This document shows, piece by piece, positions 49,134-59,412 of a stretch of 64,000 nt of DNA; positions within the stretch are counted from its first letter, which is position 1; each line of letters opens with the position of its first letter. The stretch covers positions 10,168,001 to 10,232,000 of the forward strand of contig CAVNZM010000006.1 in NCBI GenBank assembly GCA_963693365.1, in the 5' to 3' direction. Both the position numbers and the translations under genes were made by a program. The DNA is from Amoebidium appalachense (taxonomy: Eukaryota; Ichthyosporea). The notes under the pieces are model-generated. The model was given only the letters and a program-made list of their open reading frames with translations, was not told the origin of the DNA and searched no databases.

Positions 49134-50130
49134 CCCGAGCCCGTGCACCTCCTCTGCAATAACCTCGTGCACATCCTTAGGCTTGCTCTTCAACTCCTTT
49201 CGAGTTATTGCAGGTTTTCAATGATACAATGATAGCTCTACTCACTCATCTTTTCCAGCAGGCGAATCCACGACTACAACAAGAAGAGGGAAAGAAGGAG
49301 GGCTAGGGGGCACACGGTGCGTCTCACTGCCAAGCTGGTTACTGCAGAAGTTTAAACTGGGGCGATGGGCACTCTTTTTGCTCTTAACAGTGCCTGACAG
49401 CCCCCCAGCCACCCCGACCCGTACTCTACCCCTTCTCTGTCTCTTGTCTTTCCTGCTCTATTCCGCGCTCTCTCTCTCTCTTCCCCCTTAACCCCACGGC
49501 CTTTTCTCTAACCTCCCTCCCTCCCTCCCTCCCTCTCTCCCTCCCTGCCTGCCTCCTTCCCTGCCTCCCTCCCTTTCTCCTTCTTTTTATCTCTCACTCA
49601 CTCACTCTCTCTCTTTCTCTCCCTCTTGCCCCCTTCCCCTCCCCTCCTCTTCTCCTCTCTCTCGCTCACCCGCTCCCCCCCCCCCCCCCCCCCCCCGTCC
49701 CCCACTCCTTTCTATCTCTTCTCCCCCACCTTTCCTTCCTTCCCCCCCTCTCTCTCTTTCTCTCTTTGAGGCTCTCCCCCCCTCCCTCCCTTCCTCCCTC
49801 TCTTCTCTCTCTCTCTCTTCCTCTCCTTCTCCCTCCCCCCCAGCCCTCCCCCCCCCCCCCTCTCCCCCCCCCCCCCCCCCCTCCCCCCCCCCCCCCCCCC
49901 ACCCACCTACCCACCCACCCACCCCCCACTCCCCACCCCACCCTTTCCCCCCTTGGACACGTGCACACATCTGGTTCCATTCTTCTCTTTCGGTTCCTGT
50001 CATACTTCATACCTGCTCCTCAAGCTTGAAACAGTGATATCCATGGGTCAAAGCTATGTGCACTTGCAATTGAGGTAGGCTCTTGAAGGGCCAGATGGAT
50101 GGCGCCGGCACGGTCTGGTATATGAAGCGG
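49134..50130 (-). CDS. Exon-like segments of an unrecognised protein gene (partial model)
   Basis: Three splice-bounded segments look coding on the - strand. The best is 50130-50013: CACAG acceptor, 39 open codons including FIYQTVPAPSIWPFKSLP and ALTHGYHCFKLEEQ, donor GTATGA, and G/C-ending codons as in neighbouring genes. Next is 49273-49246 (SWIRLLEKM, donor GTGAGT), then 49196-49134 (KPKDVHEVIAEEVHGLG, donor GTTTAC). The phases of the second and third do not agree as drawn, so at least one boundary is wrong or an exon is missing. The intervening 49500-49950 is TC-rich low-complexity sequence. I do not recognise the family; no start or stop is assigned. Confidence 0.4.
49440..49960. repeat. 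Pyrimidine-rich (CT/C) low-complexity block
   Basis: About 500 nt of almost pure C and T on the + strand, including CCCT runs and C tracts at 49675-49696 and 49843-49900. It is translated as Glu/Arg/Gly-rich open frames on the - strand, which are not genes. It probably lies in an intron of the gene model above. Confidence 0.8.
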
Positions 50131-50589
50131 CTGTGGTAATCACAAATATAGGCTGCTTAGCAGGACTGAGCACTTCAATTCTAGAACCTGAAATATACAT
50201 GTACATGTACATGTGTGCATACCGTGATTCGTGTTGGCCAAGTTATTTTGTTGGTAGTTTCCTGCGTCTTGCAAATGGAACATGGATGGTAAGAGTGCCG
50301 CGTGCTCGAAGAGGGGAGGGAGGGAGGGGGAGGGAGGAGGGGGAGAGGGGGTGGGGAAAGGGGGGGGGGGGGGGGGGGGGGGGGGGGAGAGGGGGGGGAG
50401 GGGGGATTTGAAAGGTAGACAGCAAGCGGTACTTCAACAACGTTTTGTGCGTGGCAGGAACTGAACGTACAGGCTAAAACATGCGCTTTGGAGGAGGGGG
50501 CTTTAAAACCAGTTACAGAACAGGAAAGTACAAGAGTTTCACAACGGACAACACAGGTGGTTTTTTGCCAAGCACACACAAGCCCAACC

Positions 50590-50650
50590 TCCAAAGGGGG
50601 GTTTGAATGCGGAACACGGTACGAAGTACGCATACACGATGAGAAGGAAG
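50590..50650 (-). repeat. SINE-like element, copy O (3' end fragment)
   Basis: The + strand shows GGGTTTGAATGCGGAACAC, then GTACGAAGTACGCATACACG, closely matching copies A, B and J over about 50 nt. Only the 3' end of the element remains; the C tract is short here (the + strand G run is about 7). Confidence 0.65.
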
Positions 50651-50870
50651 ACGGGAGAACTGTGCAAAGCCTTGTCTTTTCGTTTATAAAATCAGAAGCA
50701 CTTTAATGATTTCACTCAGTCTCAGTAGCCTCAAGAATGGCCGATTAAAAATACACACTACTGCCAACACGAGTCACACGCCAGCGTGTAACTGAGGGCC
50801 AGATACATGTAACACCTCCGAGTGGTTTTAACTGTGAACATTCATAAACGTGAAAGGAGAAACAGTCTTG

Positions 50871-51827
50871 CTACGCAACCACAGTTATCATCTGCTGCAT
50901 ATTTTTTGCTGCCGCAGAGGCTTGACGTGACAGCGACTTGGCATCGAGCTCGCTGACAAACCAGGGTTCATCGAGGCGCGCCAAAAGTTCGTGCGCGCAC
51001 ACTCTTTGTGTCGGGTCGGGGTGCAGAAGTCTGTCCATGAGGCGACCAAACTGCTTGGTCAGCCCATACTTCTCCAGCTCGCCGTTAAAGACGGCACCCA
51101 CGTGACCCTCTGCATGTCGCTCAACAAACTCGCGATACGAGGCATCACGGAAGGGGATACACGTTTCGAAGGGAATCTGGCACGTGAGCATCATAAAGAA
51201 CACCACACCCAGAGCAAACATGTCTGCTGCCCGTCCGTCGATCTCACCGTTGCGCCTGACAAAACCCACACCCAGGGCGGCAGCCTCGGGCGCCATATAC
51301 CCGTCCGTGCCCGCTGGACCGTGCACCCTACCATTGTCGTCAAGCCGTGCCGCATCACCGAAGTCGATTAGACATAGCTCCAACATCTGAGTATCGGTAG
51401 GATTTTTGCGCTTTACTACAAAATTCTCGAGTTTGAGGTCACGGTGAGCAACTTCGGCCTCATTATGCAAGTAGCTGACCGCGGAGGCAATCTGGCACAC
51501 AAGCTGCTTGAACTGCCGTGCACTCTTCATGGGCCCACGCTTCAGAACATAATCGTAAAGGTCACCGTCCTCTGCGTATGGTTGCACGAGACATACACTG
51601 GTGCCCGACTTAAGAACGTTTAGCGTTTCGATAATGTGTGGGTGGTGCACGCTGGACAGAATGTCCACTTCGTTTTGTGCTCGTTGTGAAAGACGTACAC
51701 TCTTAAGCACAACTTTCTCACCCGAAACCTCATTAACGGCAACGTGTATTGTGGTGCCAACAGCGCATCCTTCGAGCTGCTTCAGAACCTTGTACCCTTC
51801 CATATCTGTAGTGCGGACATTTATCAT
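50871..51827 (-). CDS. Serine/threonine protein kinase, intronless
   Basis: A 318-residue protein in one exon with a complete kinase domain: degenerate glycine loop around G20-G24, the ATP-binding lysine in VVLKSV (K42), a helix-C glutamate candidate (E53), the catalytic loop HRDLKLEN (128-135, D130), the metal-binding DFG (155-157) and the APE motif (179-181). HRDLKLEN and the surrounding pattern resemble the CAMK/SNF1 (AMPK-like) branch. The C-terminus (about 290-318) is short, without other domains or signal peptide. M9 is an alternative start. CCAAT-type boxes lie about 610 and 700 bp upstream (52434, 52528), and an ATTAAA on the - strand at 50707-50702 could be its poly(A) signal. Lack of introns beside 11- and 17-exon genes may point to retroposition. 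Substrates unknown. Confidence 0.92.
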   Translation of the reverse strand: MINVRTTDMEGYKVLKQLEGCAVGTTIHVAVNEVSGEKVVLKSVRLSQRAQNEVDILSSVHHPHIIETLNVLKSGTSVCLVQPYAEDGDLYDYVLKRGPMKSARQFKQLVCQIASAVSYLHNEAEVAHRDLKLENFVVKRKNPTDTQMLELCLIDFGDAARLDDNGRVHGPAGTDGYMAPEAAALGVGFVRRNGEIDGRAADMFALGVVFFMMLTCQIPFETCIPFRDASYREFVERHAEGHVGAVFNGELEKYGLTKQFGRLMDRLLHPDPTQRVCAHELLARLDEPWFVSELDAKSLSRQASAAAKNMQQMITVVA

Positions 51828-53140
51828 ACTTTAAAGGTTATAAACTGGTGCATAGTTCAATTCAACTGCCTTCAGAAGGGGCTACACACGAATATCAATG
51901 CTAGAATTTGGAAGAAGGGTCTGCAGCAGCGCCCACCCAAAAGCACACACCGACCAGCGGGTGCAGCTTCACGTGCCTTCGGAACAACTAGAAGTGGTGT
52001 GTGTGTGCGCAAGTGTCCGCCTACCTTTTATTTTTATATCTTTTCTATGTGGGGAAACTTCGCTGACTGGGCTTACAGGACAAACAATACTGCTATTCAG
52101 CTGACAATGCAGCTGTATTTCTCCGCGGCAAATGTGGAAGGAGCGCCCTTGGTCCAGGCTAAATAGCTGGCGCCTGAGTCGTGAAAGCAGTAACAAACGT
52201 TGCGTGATTTTGTGCCTCTCAGTGGGACCTCTGTTGCTCTGGGATGTTCGGTGGCATTTGTGCGCAATTTTAGAACATAACAAAGAGATTTTCAACAACG
52301 AAAACTAAAAAAGCATTGCTCTATATTAAATTTATAAATTATAGAACCAGACACCAACAAACATCGTTGATCTTGCAGTCATCGCTGTTCCAGATGGCTA
52401 TGTACACTGCCGGAGAACTGAGAAACAAGATGGCCAATCATACTGCGCCGCAGCGCAGATCACGTGAATCTGGAAATGCTTTTGTTGTCCCGCTTTTGGT
52501 TGGTTAAACCATTCTCCGGCAGCATTGATTGGACAAGATCTGTAAGCCTAAACCTCCTCATCAAGGGGGGTTTGAAAAACCAAGGGCGATTTTTTTTTAT
52601 AGGCAATCTTGGAATCTGGAATTCTCCGACCCCGAGGTGTTCAATGATTTATTCATGAGCTCTGCATCTAATTTAGAGGTAAACTCAAGCAATAAAATTT
52701 ATATAGTATATAAACTTTCTGGTACCATTGTAATTCTCACAGGTTCAAGGAATTCTCTGTGCAAAACTTGCACACGAATTTTTTTGGCTCTTTCGAAGTC
52801 GGTTATTTTGGTGGTCATGTAGCCTGTGGCCGGCTGTACGTTGCCTTCATACCCACTGGACCACTCGAGCTCAGTCAATAAATCCCAGTCAAGAGAAATC
52901 CCGTACTGTAGCAGTACTGGTGGTGTATGTCATCAGTGATTCCGGAGTAACGGGCTTGTGCGGGTCGGGACTCGTGAGCCATCCGTGATTCGTGAGTGAC
53001 CTGGACCGTTCCATGACAGCCTCAAGTTGTACACCCATGATGAAGTTTGCTCTCCCTGAATCTGAAGGTCGTTTGACTCATGGTTCTCTGGCAAGGCTGT
53101 AATGTGGGCAATTTGATACAGTAACATGGTTATGGTACAC
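51828..53140. other. Upstream flank of the kinase gene, no gene recognised
   Basis: Ordinary-complexity DNA with CCAAT-type boxes at 52434-52438 and 52528-52532. Open frames of 60-140 codons on either strand carry no domain I recognise and mostly overlap each other or the kinase start. Confidence 0.45.
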
Positions 53141-53660
53141 ATCTACATAATACAATCATATATAATATAGTAGCTGGCCGCCGTTATCCTGATCTCGATT
53201 CCGGGGCGACGGTCCGGAGATGTGCATCGCCGGACCGGCAATCGCCGGCGGGTCGGGAATCGGGGGGCCCCGGCCCGGGTCCGGCCAGGCCCTGCCGAGG
53301 CGGTGCGGCATGCGCATGCGCAAGTTGTGGCCCGCGGTGACAGTCTGACTAAAAGGGAACAAAACGGGATAGACTTGAATAGAAATAAATTCAATGGTAT
53401 TTGCCTAGATTGTTGGCTGGTGTATTTTGTAGCACTGTAAATCCATAAGACTTGAGGGTATGTGGGCTACGCTGTCGGAAAAGCAAACAAACAGTCAAAC
53501 ACCTGTCGAGCCACCTGTGGACCAGCTGACGTCGAGGCTCATGGGGCCACGGACCGTGTGACGTTGCTATGACGTCACCAACAACTGGTCGTACGGCTGG
53601 GCCTGAGGGCTGGCTGTCAAAGCTCGAGATGGTCGGCCGCCGGGCTACGCCGTGACATGT
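53141..53660. promoter_or_regulatory. CpG-rich island with NRF1-like and CRE-like sites
   Basis: A GC- and CpG-rich patch in otherwise AT-balanced DNA. It contains TGCGCATGCGCA at 53311-53322 (a perfect fit to the animal NRF1 consensus) and TGACGTCA at 53570-53577 (CRE), plus several CCGGC repeats. It looks promoter-like, but no coding exon is recognised within 1 kb on either side. Assignment is inference from motif content. Confidence 0.35.
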
Positions 53661-53689
53661 ACAGTTGGAGTAGAGTGGGCTTCAATTGT

Positions 53690-54200
53690 AATGTTTTGGA
53701 AGAGAGAGAAGGAAGGGAGCTCTGAGGTAGGATGGGAGCGAGAAAAACTGAGGTAGGATGGGAGCGAGAAAAGAGGGAGTTGGAGGGAGAGAGGGAGAGA
53801 GAGAGGGAGAAAGCGAGAGAGAGAGAGGAGAGGGAGCCAGAGAGGGGGAGAGAAGGAGGGGGTGACTAGGGAAACGGAGTGGCAGGAAAGTAAGAGGAGG
53901 GGAGGCGGGGGGAGAGGGAGAGGGAGGGAGGCACTTAAAGAGGGAGGGGGCGGGGAGGGGGGAGAGGGGAGAGGGGGAGGGAGGGAGGGAAGGAGGGAGA
54001 GGATAGAGTGGGAAAGAGGGGGGAGGGGGGGGGGGGGGGGGGGCGGGGAGAAAGCGAGAGAGTTTGGAGGGAGAGAGGAAAAGATCTGGGGAGGGAAGGG
54101 GGGGGGCTGATGGACACAGGGAGAAGAGGGAGAGGAGATGGGATTCTGAAGTGGTGAAGCATCTCAGAGAGTTTGCAGCCTTTCCCTGAGATAGACGGGG
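53690..54200. repeat. GA-rich low-complexity block
   Basis: About 500 nt of almost pure G and A on the + strand, with a direct duplication of GAGGTAGGATGGGAGCGAGA near 53722-53770 and a G tract near 54027-54043. It is not coding. Confidence 0.85.
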
Positions 54201-54387
54201 AGAAAGCTTCAGAGAAAGGGGGAAAACGAGATGAGCAACCAGGTGCACAATGCGCAGCCTAAAGTAAACTTTTCAAGGCGATCAAACAGGCACGTTTGCA
54301 CAAGAACCGGAGGGGTTCAAACACTGGCAAACAGGTACGCTAAGAGGAGGACCGAAGGAATTCAACGGAAGGTTGCATACAGGCTTG

Positions 54388-54443
<56 letters not shown>

Positions 54444-54526
54444 GCACACACACACAAACACGCACGCACACACACACACACACGTGACACACATAAACAA
54501 CACGCATAGATGTACACGTACACGGT

Positions 54527-54586
<60 letters not shown>

Positions 54587-54590
54587 GCAC
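54388..54590. repeat. (CA)n arrays
   Basis: Two CA arrays (54390-54440 and 54530-54586) with CG-containing interruptions; CA-rich sequence continues sporadically to about 55260. No gene is recognised in 54200-55350. Confidence 0.85.
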
Positions 54591-55351
54591 ACACACGCAC
54601 GCACGAATGCACACCGGCACTCTCACCGGCACCTACCTTACAACACACACTTTTGCACGCACATGCCTGCAACACAGAAGTCTATTGATGTGACACACAC
54701 ACACACACACCTGCTAACTCACAATATATGCATGCAGCCTCAATTCACTATATACAGACGCACACGCTTGAAATGTCACACACACACACACGTATACATA
54801 CATACGTCACTAAACATGTATCTAGATAGCCAACAGCAAGATTTGTATCGTAGTATGTAAAGGATGACGGTCACCCACTCCCTACGGACACGCACCCACG
54901 TGTTAACGTGTACACGCGTACACGCGGGCACCCGGTCACGGTATGCATTCACTCATGGCACGTGAGCGCATGCACACACGCCAGCACGCACACACACACA
55001 CGCACGCAAGTGACTGCACATTCAAACTTTCATTGTTCAAATAGTGACCGCACGCTCACATCCTCACACACGCACAAACACACTGGCGCAAGCACGAGTG
55101 CTCCGAACGCTACAGTCACTGACTCAAAGGCACAGGCGAATGTACGCATGCATGTACACAAACGCACTGCGAGCTCAATGTGACAATCGCAAATATGGCA
55201 CACACAACTTGCGCCATAATACAGCTACAACAAGAGCACGCAGTGCCGCACACACCTCTACGTAGACACACATACACACTGCAGTGTCGCCTCTTGAATG
55301 TCTCCTCTGTATGTACAGCTTTGGCACCGACCGAGCTCGAGTCTGTCACAC

Positions 55352-55380
55352 GGCCCTCTGAACACTGTTTTCAGAGGGCC
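55352..55380. other. Perfect 11-bp inverted repeat (hairpin)
   Basis: GGCCCTCTGAA, a 7-nt loop, and TTCAGAGGGCC form a perfect stem. It lies just left of the inverted-repeat region flanking the 138-codon ORF. There is no T run after it, so it is not a Pol III terminator. Confidence 0.75.
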
Positions 55381-55631
55381 ATGGTCTCTCACCACTGTCG
55401 GACCTGTGTGATCAGCCCGCTGCCCGGGCCAGATGTCGATGGGCCCGGCGGCGCCTCCGCCCAGCCTGTCGGCAGGACAGATGCGTGAGCCACGGGCCGG
55501 TCAAGCTCGGCTACCCAGTCGGGCCTGTCACATTTTCGGGAACGTTTTTTCTATTTTCAGCTTTTCTTTTGTCTCAGTTTTTTCAGTTTTTTTCTCAGCA
55601 TCTTTCGAAGTGGGCGAGAAATTAGTAGAAA

Positions 55632-56048
55632 ATGTGGCCACCCTCAGAAGAAGAGCTTGTAAAGCTGTACATGCTGTTTATAACATCAGCTGCTCAATCA
55701 TGTTTGCTGTTGTTGGAAGGGTTTGTTACGGCTCTGGTAAATGCCGGCTATAACATGGCTTTACAGAACTCTCAGGCTTTGGTTTCCATAGCTAGGGCCG
55801 CTTGGGTGTCTGAAGAGTTTGGTGGGACTGTGGTTTTTGACGGGTTTGAGGTTCCCACGCGTTTTTTAATAATGAGCGCAATGCAGGCAGAAATCACTTT
55901 CCATCCTATACAACATCTTAAAGACATCACTGCTTTACTTAGATATAGCTATGAAGGCTGCGTGAAACTCTGCCGCCAAAAACAGCCAATCAATGTTAAG
56001 CGCGCCAAAACTTTTAGCCAATCAGCGTTAACTGGCGACGAGCCCTGA
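55632..56048 (+). CDS. Hypothetical 138-residue protein
   Basis: An open frame of 138 codons in ordinary-complexity sequence, starting MWPPSEEELVKLYMLF. The N-terminal third is hydrophobic and Leu/Ala-rich (about 15-38), followed by a mixed region and a basic C-terminus with KQPINVKRAKTF. A pyrimidine-rich stretch ending TTTTTTTCTCAG lies at 55583-55594, 38 nt before the ATG, and could be a 3' splice site or chance. Codon use is less G/C-ending than in the neighbouring genes. I recognise no family. The last 60 nt overlap a CCAAT/E2F-like motif cluster, so this segment may instead be promoter DNA. Confidence 0.35.
   Translation: MWPPSEEELVKLYMLFITSAAQSCLLLLEGFVTALVNAGYNMALQNSQALVSIARAAWVSEEFGGTVVFDGFEVPTRFLIMSAMQAEITFHPIQHLKDITALLRYSYEGCVKLCRQKQPINVKRAKTFSQSALTGDEP
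55986..56022. promoter_or_regulatory. CCAAT - E2F-like - CCAAT cluster
   Basis: CCAAT at 55986-55990, GCGCGCCAAAA at 56000-56010 (TTTTGGCGCGC on the - strand, E2F-like) and CCAAT at 56018-56022 lie within 37 nt. It resembles a cell-cycle promoter module. It overlaps the 3' end of the 138-codon ORF, and no dependent gene is identified. Confidence 0.35.
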
Positions 56049-56215
56049 CGGGATGGAAATCGACACCTCATTTTATGGCCGACAGGCTCGTCGGGGTGGC
56101 GATGGGCCCGGCCAGGTCTAATCACACAGATCGTTGAACTGATACGAGGAATTTGACCGCATACCAACGGCCGACGAGCCCCCGGCGGCGAGCCGATCAC
56201 ACAGGTCCGCTGCCG

Positions 56216-57393
56216 CATGATGAGCACCGCCCTTGTGTGCAGAGCTTCAGCTGCTTCAGGCTCAGCCTTCTGCAGTGAGCCAATCACATAAACAAATACA
56301 TTTGAATAGATCCTGCGTACATTGAACATGTATCGTTGAACTTGATCAAAGTGTCATCGACTTTTCCCATATGTCACATACATGACAGGCTGTGCACATA
56401 TAATTGAAGTCATAATATCTACTGATTTCTTTACTAAATATAGTGATGTGTGGATTATGGGGATTGTGAGTAAGCCAATGTTACATCATTCTTCTATGTC
56501 GGTATTATGAGTCCCACGTGCACGTGCACAGTCGTCCATTGCAACGCAGTCCCCTGTCCCATGAGAGATTTTCTAAATTTACGAACCCTGGATTTGGCGA
56601 TGGTCTCAGTACGCTGAGGGTGACAGAGCGGTAGACAACCAGATGTGCCCTTTGCTAACGAAGAGACAAGATATACATATATTACCTGTGTAGAACTGCT
56701 GTTATGTGTAGAAAAGCTAAACCTAATAAACAGCAAATCCGCGTCACTAGTCGCCAAGCTCGCGTGATGATCACTCACCTGCAGGGTCCCACGGCCCCAC
56801 GCATAAATCTGATTGGTAACCTCTTGTTATCGCCAGGGGTTGTGGGGTTTTCACTGCGCTACCCGTTTTACTTTACACGTAATCGTTTTTTGTCGAAATT
56901 TTTAAATTGAATTGGCGGGGTTCGCCTCATTAACGACTCGTACAGACCCCCTTTATTATTAAAATTGACGATTCATTTCAGTTAGTTCTACACTCCCTTA
57001 GCAATTACACACCCTAAGAGACAAAACAGGGCTTCATATTCCGCTCTGGAGTGCCAAAATAACGACTTGACCACCTTCTACCTTTGAAAACACCCATTTT
57101 TGTATGAAAAACACCAAAATACACTATCGTCTCCCTACTTCACTGCTACGAAAAACCAATACAGCACAGCGTTACTCGTTTTGGGGGCTTAATCGTAAAT
57201 ATGACGATTTTGGGTCGTAATTCAAACCCTGGTTATCCCTGTGCATGATTGCATGAGATTGCATGCTGGTTGTCAAGGCGCCAAGTTGGTGCAGGGCTTC
57301 ATTCAGTCCCTGTTCTGTGTGAGCGTTTTGAAAATCAGCAATCCCAACTCCCCCTATTAACATCGTATGGTACTACTTGTAAAGCACAGAAAA
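56216..57393. other. Upstream flank of the arfaptin-type gene
   Basis: Ordinary, AT-leaning sequence with no recognised gene. An ATTGG box near 56811 and a CCAAT near 57156 are candidate promoter elements; the second lies ~240 bp before the ATG. Confidence 0.45.
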
Positions 57394-57913
57394 ATGACTA
57401 CGCCACTTATTGACACTGCTAGCGAAGCCGCTGTTGCGGCAAAGCCAACCACTGCCCCTGTAGCCGACCTCATAGATGTCAGCGAGGCCTCAGACCCACG
57501 TGCACTCCCCGACACCAACACGCCAGAGCAGGATGATAGTGGCTTGTATGCTTCTTTCGGCAAGCTGTCTCAGGAGAACCCTGGGCTTGGCGCCAAGCCC
57601 CTCACCCCTGAGCCTGCAGATGTCGAAGACTCAAGCAACTTGGCACCGCCTCCTTATCAAAGTGAGGTCGAGGAGAAGGTGAGTGTGGGGCACACACAAT
57701 TTGTGTGTTTTTGTAAGGAAACGGGCTGGTGAAGGCTATTAAAGCTGCTGAACTAAATGAAGGGCCCAAGCGCATAAATCAACTTAACGGGCACATCTAA
57801 TTCGTGCAACACCTGAATGAGCCCGTACACAGAGGCAGATGCGCCTAGGCACACACACACGCACACGTCCACCTTCAAGTACCACAGTCTTCAGATCCAC
57901 ATACCTGCACGAG

Positions 57914-57994
<81 letters not shown>

Positions 57995-59352
57995 ACACAA
58001 GCACACAAGCACACACATGCACACACACACACACACACACACACTGTTCAAACAGACACACACACACACACCTCCACATACACACACAGACAAGCACACA
58101 CAAGCACACGCACACGCCCTGGCGCACGACACACGGTAGACTATAGGTGTCCAGTAGTGTGATCGCCTCGCACACAATTCAATGGGCTTACGAGCTTAAG
58201 GATGGCCAACTTTAGTACAGAATTTTATGGGAAGGAAGGGCTCTAGAATAAGGGCGTGTGGTTTTGCTGTGTTTTGTCTGTGTGTGTGTGCTGGGGGCTC
58301 CGGGGACCGATGAGGCGGAAAGGAGCGGGGGAGGGGGAGGGGGGGGGGGAGGAGGGGGAGAATTCAGAGAGAGTTACGCCATCATGGCTGTGTTTCGTGC
58401 TTGATTTAAGTAGACCGATTCTGACAATTAAAAAGGAACCGGGACAGGAAGTGAAGGGAGACATGAAGAACATTTGTTTGTGGGGGTTTGTGGGCATGTC
58501 CGTGCGTGTGCATGTACGTCTTCCTGAGCGGGATCTAGGGCTTGGGGCCCGGGGGGAAGGTGGGGAGGAGGGGTTGGGGGGAGGCTATGTTGATAGGTCG
58601 TTCCACTGCTTGGGTATTGAGGTTATAAAAAGCAATGGGCCTTTGCTGTCATTTCCAATCCACTTCAAGGCCTTAGTCTTTCTCTCCCTTGCCCTCTAAC
58701 TGGCCCATCCTCGACCCCCTCCACCTCCCCTCTCTTATCCCTCCACCTCCCCCCCCCCCCCCCCCCCCCCCTTCCCCCCCCCCCCCCCCCCCCCTACTTC
58801 CTTTGTTTGGTTTGTGTCTTCGTCCCTCCCTCGCTTCCTGCCCTCCTCCTCTCCTCCCGCCCCTTGCTTTTGCTCTTGTGCGTTGCACTCTTTGGCGCAT
58901 TCAGCCCCCTCCCGCCCAACATTGTTGTACTCCGGGCTTTATATTTCTTCTTTGCATCACAGCACCTTCGTGCGCCACACACACAGACCGAATGTCCAGA
59001 CAAACACGCCTTTATGCGGCTATGCACACGAAACACACACACACACACACACACACAACACTCACGCACACGCACACGCACATGCCCACACACTCTCACA
59101 CACAAACACACACGCACGCACACACACACACACACACACACATACACAGGCGCACAGTGGGACTGCCCGGCCAGCAGAGCGGTGCAAGACGGAGGGGGCC
59201 GAGCCCAGCCTGCCCACTGCTGCCAGCACCACAGCAGCTATCTACCAGCTCACTAGTTGGAGTTTCTCCCACTTCAAAAATGCAAGACAGGTGTGTGACA
59301 GTCGTACTGTTTTATTTTATGGGAACTACTTTTTGGGGGGGGGTGGTTTTTT

Positions 59353-59412
<60 letters not shown>

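Larger units (their letters stand above)
55390..56215. repeat. Diverged inverted repeats flanking a 138-codon ORF
   Basis: Left block 55397-55490 and right block 56075-56208 share motifs in inverted orientation: GGACCTGTGTGATC (left 55400-55413; right reads GATCACACAGGTCC) and AGCCTGTCGGC (left near 55473; right reads GCCGACAGGCT). GATGGGCCCGGC also recurs, and both blocks are GC-rich and partly palindromic. The layout resembles a small inverted-repeat element enclosing an ORF, but no target-site duplication is obvious. Confidence 0.45.

Noticed and set aside
55352-55380. Perfect hairpin as a transcription terminator
   Set aside because: Rho-independent terminators do not apply in a eukaryotic nucleus, and no T tract follows.
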